NCBI GenBank assembly: GCA_016793305.1
Contig: JAEUHU010000261.1
Location: forward strand, 1 to 6,082
Reading direction: 5' to 3'
Source: Planctomycetota bacterium
GTDB lineage: Bacteria > Planctomycetota > UBA1135 > UBA2386
DNA length: 6,082 nucleotides
The number at the start of each line of letters is the position of its first letter. Position 1 is the first letter of the stretch. Below are positions 1 to 5,348 of this stretch, in pieces. The notes under the pieces were generated by a model. It searched no databases. It saw only the letters and a list, made by a program, of their open reading frames with translations, and was not told where the DNA came from. A program made the translations under genes and the position numbers.

Positions 1-1848
1 CCCGGCCACGACGGCAAGCCGATCGCGATCCGCACGCTGCCGCGGCCGCTGCAGAAGACGCTGCCGAGCTGGCTGACCGTCGCCGGCAACCCGGAGACGT
101 TCCGCATGGCGGGCGAAGCCGGCTGCTTCGTGCTGACGCACCTGCTCGGCCAGAGCCTCGAGGAACTGACGCACAAGCTGCAGGTCTACCGCAAGGCCTG
201 GCGCGACGCGGGCCACCCGGGCGACGGCCGCGTGACGCTGATGCTGCACACGTTCGTCGGCGACGACGAGGCGAAGGTGCGCGCGATCGTCAAGGAGCCG
301 ATGAAGGGCTACCTGCGCAGCAGCCTCGACCTGGTGAAGCAGGCGGCGTGGTCGTTCCCGGCCTTCAAGAACCGCGTCGACAAGCCGGGCGAGATGGACG
401 CGCTGCTGAACGGCGGGCTCACCGCCGAGGACTTCGAGGCGCTGCTCGACTTCTCGTTCGAGCGCTACTACACGCAGAGCGGCCTGTTCGGCACGCCCGA
501 GTCGTGCGTGGCGATCGTCGACCGGCTGCGCGGCATGCAGGTCGACGAGATCGCGTGCCTGGTCGACTTCGGCGTGCCGACCGACCACGTGCTGCACAGC
601 CTGCCGCACCTGCTCGAGCTGAAGCGCCGCTGCGACACGGCCCACGCGGCGGCCTCGGCCGACTCCTGTGCGGTCGGGACGGGCGGGCCCGCCGCCGACG
701 CGCCCGAGTCGATCCCCGAGCTGCTCGAGAAGCATCAGGTGACGCACTTCCAGTGCACGCCGTCGATGGCCGGTATGCTGCTGGTCGACGAACGCACGCC
801 GCGGGCGCTGCGCCAGGTGAAGCACATGCTGGTCGGCGGCGAAGCGCTGCCGATCGCGCTGGCGAAGCAGCTGACGGCGCTGGTCGGCACGCTGCACGAC
901 GTCTACGGCCCGACCGAGACCACCGTGTGGTCGACGACCCAGCGGGTCGGCAACGACGAGCCGGTGCCGATCGGCCGTCCGCTCGCGAACCAGCGCGCCT
1001 ACGTGCTCGACCCGAACCTGCAGCCTGTGCCGGCGGGCAGTCCGGGCGAGCTGTGGATCGGCGGGGCTGGCGTCACGGCCGGCTACTTCCGTCGCCCGGA
1101 GTTGACCACCGAGCGCTTCCGGCCCGATCCGTTCACCGGCAGCGGCACGATCTACGGCACCGGCGACCTGGTGCGCTGGCGCCACGACGGGGTGCTCGAG
1201 TACCTCGGCCGCAAGGACCACCAGGTGAAGGTGCGCGGCTACCGCATCGAGCTCGGCGAGATCGAGGCGGCGCTGAGCCAGCACGCCGGGATCCGCGAGA
1301 ACGTGGTGGTCGCGCGCACCGACGGGCCGGGCGAAGCGCGGCTGTGCGCCTACTACGTGGCGCGCTCGCCGGCCCCTTCGGTCGACGAGCTGCGGGCGCA
1401 CCTGCGGCGCTCGTTGCCGGACTTCATGGTGCCGAGCCACTTCGTCGCGCTGGCGGACCTGCCGCGCACGCCGAACCTGAAGGTCGACCGCAAGGCGCTG
1501 CCGGCCCCCGAGTCGGTCGCCGCGGCGGGCAAACGCGTCGTCGCCGGGGCCCAGGACCCGACCGAGGACACGATCCTGGCGATCTGGAAGCAAGCGCTCG
1601 GCACCGACGACGTCGGCGTCGAGGACAACTTCTTCGACAGCGGCGGCCACAGCATCCTGGCGGTGCGTGTGCACCGCGAGATCGTGCAGAAGCTCTCGGT
1701 GCAGCTGCAGGTCACCGACCTGTTCCGCTTCACGACGGTGCGAGCCCTCGCGAAGCACCTCGACGCCGGCAAGAGCGGGGCGCCGACCGCGGCCCAGCAG
1801 GCGATCGAACGCGCCAAGGCGCGGCGCAACCTGCTGCGTCGCAACTGA
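1..1848 (+). CDS. NRPS C-terminal fragment: luciferase-like monooxygenase inserted in a glycine-type A domain, then carrier domain (5' partial)
   Basis: The frame is open from base 1, so the true start lies upstream; the ATG at 106 is internal to the monooxygenase domain. 615 residues are visible. Residues 1-212 are the C-terminal part of an FMN-dependent luciferase-like monooxygenase of the MupA/Atu3671 type (TLPRPLQ, LPSWLTVAGNPETF, VLTHLLGQ, VTLMLHTFVGDD). An Ala/Gly-rich linker follows at about 213-236. The A domain then enters mid-fold at about 238 (VTHFQCTPSM) and shows A5 YGPTETT (302-308), A6 GELWIGGAGV, A7 YGTGDL (385-390), A8 GRKDHQVKVRGYRIELGEIE, A9 LPDFMVP and A10 NLKVDRKAL with its lysine at 494. 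Motifs A1-A4 are absent here and should precede the monooxygenase upstream. A carrier domain (about 519-587) has DNFFDSGGHSIL with the phosphopantetheine serine at 551. The protein ends with a basic helix-like tail and no thioesterase, reductase or condensation domain. Pocket residues suggest glycine. The expected role is to load glycine on the carrier and oxidise it; that chemistry is inferred from relatives. Confidence 0.93.
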   Translation, partial: PGHDGKPIAIRTLPRPLQKTLPSWLTVAGNPETFRMAGEAGCFVLTHLLGQSLEELTHKLQVYRKAWRDAGHPGDGRVTLMLHTFVGDDEAKVRAIVKEPMKGYLRSSLDLVKQAAWSFPAFKNRVDKPGEMDALLNGGLTAEDFEALLDFSFERYYTQSGLFGTPESCVAIVDRLRGMQVDEIACLVDFGVPTDHVLHSLPHLLELKRRCDTAHAAASADSCAVGTGGPAADAPESIPELLEKHQVTHFQCTPSMAGMLLVDERTPRALRQVKHMLVGGEALPIALAKQLTALVGTLHDVYGPTETTVWSTTQRVGNDEPVPIGRPLANQRAYVLDPNLQPVPAGSPGELWIGGAGVTAGYFRRPELTTERFRPDPFTGSGTIYGTGDLVRWRHDGVLEYLGRKDHQVKVRGYRIELGEIEAALSQHAGIRENVVVARTDGPGEARLCAYYVARSPAPSVDELRAHLRRSLPDFMVPSHFVALADLPRTPNLKVDRKALPAPESVAAAGKRVVAGAQDPTEDTILAIWKQALGTDDVGVEDNFFDSGGHSILAVRVHREIVQKLSVQLQVTDLFRFTTVRALAKHLDAGKSGAPTAAQQAIERAKARRNLLRRN

Positions 1849-1863
1849 CGCTGCGGGTCGCGC

Positions 1864-1895
1864 CGGCCGCTCGTCCGCTACCGCACGAGCGGCCG
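1864..1895. terminator. 11-bp inverted repeat between convergent genes, possible bidirectional terminator
   Basis: The arm CGGCCGCTCGT at 1864-1874 is exactly complementary to ACGAGCGGCCG at 1885-1895, leaving a 10-nt loop. It lies 15 bases after the NRPS stop and contains the stop codon of the converging lipoprotein gene (1878-1880) in its loop. A GC-rich hairpin at a convergent 3'-3' junction is well placed to end transcription from both sides. No T-rich tract flanks either arm, so it is not a canonical intrinsic terminator; it may act as an mRNA 3'-end stabiliser or a Rho-type pause site. Function is inferred from position and symmetry only. Confidence 0.45.
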
Positions 1896-2540
1896 CCAGC
1901 GCAGCACCGACACGGCCCCTTCGCTGGCGTACGACGCGAGCCCGAGCGGGCGGCTGAGCTCGACCTCGGGCCGCAGCGTGCGCCGCTGCCCGCGCAGGTC
2001 CGCGTCGATCCACGGTTCGCCGTCGACGTGCACGGTGACGTGTTCGCCGACGACCCGCAGCGACAGCCGCGCGTCGGTGCCGTTCGGGAACGCGCGCACG
2101 CGCCGCGTCGCATTGCGCGACGCATCGGCGCCGTCGAGGCACGACAGGCCGCCGACGCTGCCGCCCCAGCCGCCGAACACCAGCGTCAGGCAGTCGCTGG
2201 CGACCGGGAACGTCAGGGCCGCGAAGAAGTCGACGCCGAGCACGCGGCGCGCGACCAGTTCGAGTTCGTAGTCGCCGTGCGGCAGCGGGCCGGTCCAGGT
2301 GACGCCGGTCAGCGGGCTGCCGATCCCGAGGTGCAAGCGGCCGTCGCGCACCACGACGTCACCTTGGCCGCCGTAGTCGGTGGCGGCGAAGCCAGCCAGC
2401 GTGCGGCCGTCGAACAGGTCCCGCCACGGTTCGCCGGTCGTCGAGCGGCAGCCGGCCGAGAGCACTCCGAGCCCCGACAGCATGGCGAGGCGGGCCAGCA
2501 ACCTGGCAGCACGCACCGGCCTTCGTCCGGCCGCCCTCAC
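1878..2540 (-). CDS. DUF1080-type (concanavalin-like) lipoprotein
   Basis: Predicted 220-residue exported lipoprotein. The N-terminus is Arg-rich, followed by a hydrophobic stretch ending in the lipobox LSAGC, giving lipidated Cys31. The mature part opens with WRDLFDGRTLAGF, the typical start of the DUF1080 (3-keto-disaccharide hydrolase / LamG-like) beta-sandwich, and ends with PLGLASYASEGAV. DUF1080 proteins are extracytoplasmic and usually linked to glycan binding or hydrolysis; I cannot assign a substrate or identify catalytic residues. The GTG at 2540 is chosen because it overlaps the upstream gene's TGA as GTGA, a coupling arrangement. A second GTG at 2516 has a GAAGG stretch 4-5 nt upstream and would also leave a complete signal peptide, so it is a real alternative. 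The ATG at 2483 would remove the positively charged region and leave only 11 residues before the cysteine, so it is unlikely. Last gene of a three-gene minus-strand operon. Function of the domain in this protein is inferred. Confidence 0.85.
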   Translation of the reverse strand: MRAAGRRPVRAARLLARLAMLSGLGVLSAGCRSTTGEPWRDLFDGRTLAGFAATDYGGQGDVVVRDGRLHLGIGSPLTGVTWTGPLPHGDYELELVARRVLGVDFFAALTFPVASDCLTLVFGGWGGSVGGLSCLDGADASRNATRRVRAFPNGTDARLSLRVVGEHVTVHVDGEPWIDADLRGQRRTLRPEVELSRPLGLASYASEGAVSVLRWRPLVR

Positions 2541-4924
2541 TTGCCGGTGAGCACCGGTGCGGTGCTCTGCTTCAGGAACAGGATCGCCATCGCGTTCCGT
2601 TCGACCTGCGCGTCCCAGTAGATCTCGCCGGGCCAGTTGCCGTCCTGCGCCTGCGCCAGCACCAGCACCATGGCGCCCTCGAAGTACCAGTCGCGGTCCT
2701 GGATCAGCGCCACGCCCGACAGCGACGCCGCGCGCTCGAGGCCGTAGAGGTAGTAGTAGAACCACTGCTGCTGGTGGGCGAGCTCGCCGGGATGGTGGCG
2801 CACGCTCAGGTGCTGGGCGAGCCACGCGAAGCCGTCGCCGCGGGCGCGGTCGGACTCGGCGAGCAGCTTCGGGCGCTTCATGTCCGGCAGGTCCTGGATC
2901 GCCGCCCGGCAGATCGCGAGCCCGGTGATGCCGGCACAGGTCATGCTGCCGCGCGCCGGCCGCAGCTCGCCGTTGTCCTTCATCTCGTGGTAGGTCCAGC
3001 CGTTCGCCCGCTGGTTGCTGCGCGAACTGGTCACCGGTGTGTCGGGATCGGCGAGCCGCCGCGCCCAGGTGCGGTAGTCGGTCAGCGCCAGTTCGAGCTT
3101 CGGGCCGTCGGTGCCCTGGCACTCGAGCAGGTGGTTGGCGGCGGCTTCCCACAGCGACGGCTTGATCGCGATGCCGCACAGGTGTGCCGAGTACATGCCG
3201 AGCAGGCCGTACTGGTTCACGGAGTTGTCGAAGCGCGGGCCGCCGGTGTAGTTGAAGCGCAGCAGGTAGGCGAGGTCGGTGCGCGTGTCGACGCAGCGCA
3301 GCAGCTGCGCGGTCCACTTCTCGAGCACGGCCTTGTCGTCGGCCGAAGGCGTGCGCGGCCGCGGCCGGTCGATGGTGCCCGCACGCAGGTCGGCGCTCTC
3401 GCTGGCCGGGATGTAGAGCGCTTCGAGCGCCATGATCGCGTTGGCCAGCGAGTAGCTGTCGATCAGCGGGCGCTTCTTCAGTTCGGCGAAGCCGCGCTGC
3501 ACGACCTCGTCGTCCTTCGGCACACCGCCCTTCAGCAGCGCCAGCAGGCCGATCGCGAGGCGCCCGCTGTGGTAGCTGTCGCCGCCGTCGGCGGGCTGGG
3601 CGGCGAGGTCGTCGAGGGTCGGCTGTCGCAGTTGCTCGCGCAAGCGCGCGGTGCCGCGCTGCAGCGCCTCGCCGACCAGCTTGCGGAACTCGGCGTCCTG
3701 GCCGTGCCGCGTCGTCTGCAGCTGCCAGTGCTCCTGCTGGTCGAACGTGGCGGCGAGCTCGTTCTTGTTCTTGCCGGTGAGGAAGCGGCCGCGGGCCGCT
3801 CCGTCGATCGTGGTGACGCGCGCCTTGCCGTCCTTCAGCTCGAGGCGACGGCGCACGCGCAGCTCGCCGTCGGTGCCGTACCACACCTGTGGCTTCACGT
3901 GCTGGTCGAGGAAGCGCTTGCTGTCGCCGCGCGCGGTCGGTTCGGTGGACTTCCAGGTCACGTCGACGGTCTGCCAGCCGTCGGCGTCGACCGGTCCGAC
4001 CTTGCCGCGCAGCTGCAGGTCGCCGAGCCGGAACACGCGCGGCAGCTCCTGCTGCACGGGCCCGCCGAGCACACCCTTCTGCAGGTCCACCGCGACGAAC
4101 CACAGCAGGTCGCGCAGGTCGGCCGGCGGCTGTCGCACGGTCAAGCGCGCGTCGTCGAGGTCGCCATGCAGCAGCAGGGCCGGCGGCCGGAACGCGCCGA
4201 ACAGCTCGCGCTGCACCTTCGCGGCCGCTTCGCGTTCGTCGGCGAGCAGCCGCTGCAGGTCGTCGCCCGAACGCACGCCCGGCGGCAGGCTCGGGAACAC
4301 GGCCAGCTCGACGTCGAGGCACTGGGCGCCGCCGATGTTGGTGCACTGCACGGCCAGCACGTTGTCGCCGCGCTGCCAGGCGTCGAGCTCGGGGCCGGTG
4401 ACCAGGTAGCGGCGGCCGCGGCCGTAGCCGTCGTCGGCGACCAGCAGGCGGCCGTTTAGCCAGATGCGCAGGTGGTCGTCGTGGTCGACGACGAACAGCA
4501 GGGCCTTCGGCTTCTTCGGCAGGTCGACGTGGCTGCGCAGGCACAGGCGCTCGTCGGCCCACCTGGTGCGCTGGCCGCGCGTCGGTTCGACCTCGGGATG
4601 GAACTCGCCGCGGCCCTCGGGCCACGCCCGATCGTCGAACGCCGGTTGTTCGAAGCCGGCCGGGGTCGCGGCCTCGGCACCGCTCCAGTAGCGCCACAGG
4701 TGCGGGGTCGCGGCGTCGCCGTCGAGCACGACGATCTCGCGCTTCAAGCGCGACGGCGGCGGCGACACTTCCCAACGCGAGCTGCGGTCGTAGACGTGGG
4801 CGCCACGCTCCGGCACGTCCCAGCGCAGCTCCTGGGCCGACAGGGTCGGCAGTCCGAACAGTCCGAGCAGGCCGAGGAGCCGTGGGCCAACGCGCGCGCC
4901 GGCGGCTCGGAGGAGGCCGTTCAT
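2537..4924 (-). CDS. Secreted protein with jelly-roll-like N-terminal domain and squalene-cyclase/prenyltransferase-like toroid
   Basis: 795 residues from the ATG at 4924. A signal peptide is clear: a basic N-terminus, a Leu/Gly-rich core at about 15-28, and probable cleavage after LSA (residue 30). Residues about 75-210 resemble the galactose-binding or sugar-binding jelly-roll segment of glycosidases (FDDRAWPEG, VDHDDHLRIWLNGRL, GDNVLAVQCTNIGG). The middle, about 220-440, is charged and unassigned. From about 445 to 785 helical repeats resemble the alpha/alpha toroid of squalene-cyclase/prenyltransferase-repeat proteins (YSLANAIMALEALYIP, FDNSVNQYGLLGMYSAHLCG, WFYYYLYGLERAASLSG, QDGNWP). 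I see no complete DxDD cyclase motif, so terpene cyclisation is not supported; such proteins in Planctomycetota are generally of unknown function. The start overlaps the preceding zinc-ribbon gene's stop as ATGA, and the end overlaps the lipoprotein start as GTGA, so translation is probably coupled in both directions. Location is probably periplasmic or extracellular. Existence of the gene is secure; its role is unknown. Confidence 0.88.
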   Translation of the reverse strand: MNGLLRAAGARVGPRLLGLLGLFGLPTLSAQELRWDVPERGAHVYDRSSRWEVSPPPSRLKREIVVLDGDAATPHLWRYWSGAEAATPAGFEQPAFDDRAWPEGRGEFHPEVEPTRGQRTRWADERLCLRSHVDLPKKPKALLFVVDHDDHLRIWLNGRLLVADDGYGRGRRYLVTGPELDAWQRGDNVLAVQCTNIGGAQCLDVELAVFPSLPPGVRSGDDLQRLLADEREAAAKVQRELFGAFRPPALLLHGDLDDARLTVRQPPADLRDLLWFVAVDLQKGVLGGPVQQELPRVFRLGDLQLRGKVGPVDADGWQTVDVTWKSTEPTARGDSKRFLDQHVKPQVWYGTDGELRVRRRLELKDGKARVTTIDGAARGRFLTGKNKNELAATFDQQEHWQLQTTRHGQDAEFRKLVGEALQRGTARLREQLRQPTLDDLAAQPADGGDSYHSGRLAIGLLALLKGGVPKDDEVVQRGFAELKKRPLIDSYSLANAIMALEALYIPASESADLRAGTIDRPRPRTPSADDKAVLEKWTAQLLRCVDTRTDLAYLLRFNYTGGPRFDNSVNQYGLLGMYSAHLCGIAIKPSLWEAAANHLLECQGTDGPKLELALTDYRTWARRLADPDTPVTSSRSNQRANGWTYHEMKDNGELRPARGSMTCAGITGLAICRAAIQDLPDMKRPKLLAESDRARGDGFAWLAQHLSVRHHPGELAHQQQWFYYYLYGLERAASLSGVALIQDRDWYFEGAMVLVLAQAQDGNWPGEIYWDAQVERNAMAILFLKQSTAPVLTGK
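2549..2567 (-). promoter_or_regulatory. Hairpin just upstream of the lipoprotein GTG start
   Basis: GAGCACC at 2549-2555 pairs with GGTGCTC at 2561-2567 around a 5-nt loop. In the minus-strand mRNA this 7-bp hairpin ends 8 nt before the GTG at 2540, which is the ribosome-loading zone, and no clear Shine-Dalgarno is visible there. It lies inside the last codons of the upstream gene, so a ribosome finishing that gene would melt it. This would fit translation coupling, but the repeat could also be chance in GC-rich coding DNA. Confidence 0.25.
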
Positions 4925-5268
4925 CGCGGGAAGCGCAGGCCGCAGTCGGGGCAGCGTTCGTGGCCCGCCGGCTTGAAGCGCGCCATGCAGGCTGGACACG
5001 TGGTCTCTTCGGCGCCGAGATCCAGCACGACGTCGCAGGTCGGCAGACCCTGGCGTGCCGCCATGGTCGCCAGTTGGCGCTGGCGCAGTTCGTGCGCCTT
5101 CGGCAGATCCTTGCCCGCGACCGCGAGCCATGCGTGCGGTCCTCAACCGCCGCCGGGCATGGGCCCGGTGGCATTGCCGACGCCGTGTTCGGTGAGGAGG
5201 CGCGCGATCTCGCGCATGTCCGCAGCTTTGCCCTGGAAGGCGAGCTGCATGCCGGTGGGGATGCTCAC
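4921..5268 (-). CDS. Small zinc-ribbon protein interrupted by one in-frame TGA (possible pseudogene or recoded gene)
   Basis: Reading from a GTG at 5268 gives 41 codons, a TGA at 5143-5145, then 73 further codons to the TGA at 4921-4923, all in one frame. The first part (MQLAFQGKAADMREIARLL, then EHGVGNATGP) looks like a beta-alpha-beta start similar to DUF2007-type small signalling-like proteins. The second part continues (WLAVAGKDLPKAHELRQRQL) and ends with two cysteine pairs, CPAC and CPDC, forming a zinc ribbon. GC-rich third positions and protein-like composition run unbroken across the TGA. The stop at 4921 overlaps the next gene's start as ATGA, which argues that this frame is translated to its end. 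If the TGA stops translation, only a 41-residue peptide is made, unless translation restarts at the ATG at 5064 to give a 47-residue zinc-ribbon remnant. No Shine-Dalgarno is visible at either start. Family likeness is from pattern memory; function unknown. First gene of the operon. Confidence 0.6.
5119..5145 (-). other. In-frame TGA followed by a 6-bp hairpin
   Basis: In the minus-strand mRNA the TGA (5145-5143) is followed after one base by GACCGC (5141-5136), an 11-nt loop with GG in it (5129-5128), and the complementary GCGGTC (5124-5119). A hairpin directly after an in-frame UGA is the setting of a bacterial selenocysteine insertion element. However, the loop begins only about 7 nt after the UGA, closer than in E. 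coli fdhF where the key loop lies about 18 nt downstream. Treat this as a weak resemblance; it may equally be a chance hairpin. Confidence 0.2.
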
Positions 5269-5348
5269 GCCGGGAGTCTACGTCGCGGCCTCGGGCCGGC
5301 CATCGGCTTGTCGGTTGCGCGCGGTGGTCCGTTCGCCATGCTGGCTCC
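5269..5348. promoter_or_regulatory. Divergent intergenic region (80 bp)
   Basis: This gap separates the minus-strand zinc-ribbon operon from the plus-strand ATP-grasp gene, so promoters for both should lie in or near it. It contains the 8-bp palindrome GGCCGGCC at 5294-5301. On the minus strand TAGACT (5280-5275) matches four of six bases of a -10 box but sits only about 7 nt from the GTG and has no convincing -35 partner. No confident sigma-70 promoter, operator or Shine-Dalgarno is visible; the promoter role is inferred from gene orientation. Confidence 0.35.

Noticed and set aside
2105..2123. 7-bp inverted repeat (GCGTCGC / GCGACGC, 5-nt loop)
   Set aside because: It lies in the middle of the lipoprotein coding sequence with no regulatory position and is expected by chance in GC-rich DNA.
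348..2621. Long + strand open frame of 757 codons overlapping the NRPS gene end and the lipoprotein gene
   Set aside because: It is Arg/Ala/Pro-rich low-complexity translation with no recognisable domain, overlapping well-supported genes; typical of off-frame reading in GC-rich DNA.
2774..4459. 561-codon + strand open frame antisense to the toroid gene
   Set aside because: No domain motifs, repetitive Val/Ala/Gly/Arg composition, and the opposite strand carries a gene with signal peptide and fold motifs; high GC keeps antisense frames free of stops.
2541..5174. Upstream extension of the lipoprotein frame to a 1098-codon protein
   Set aside because: The extension is Arg/Ala/Pro-rich and overlaps the toroid gene; a lipobox at Cys31 requires the start to be close, at 2540 or 2516.
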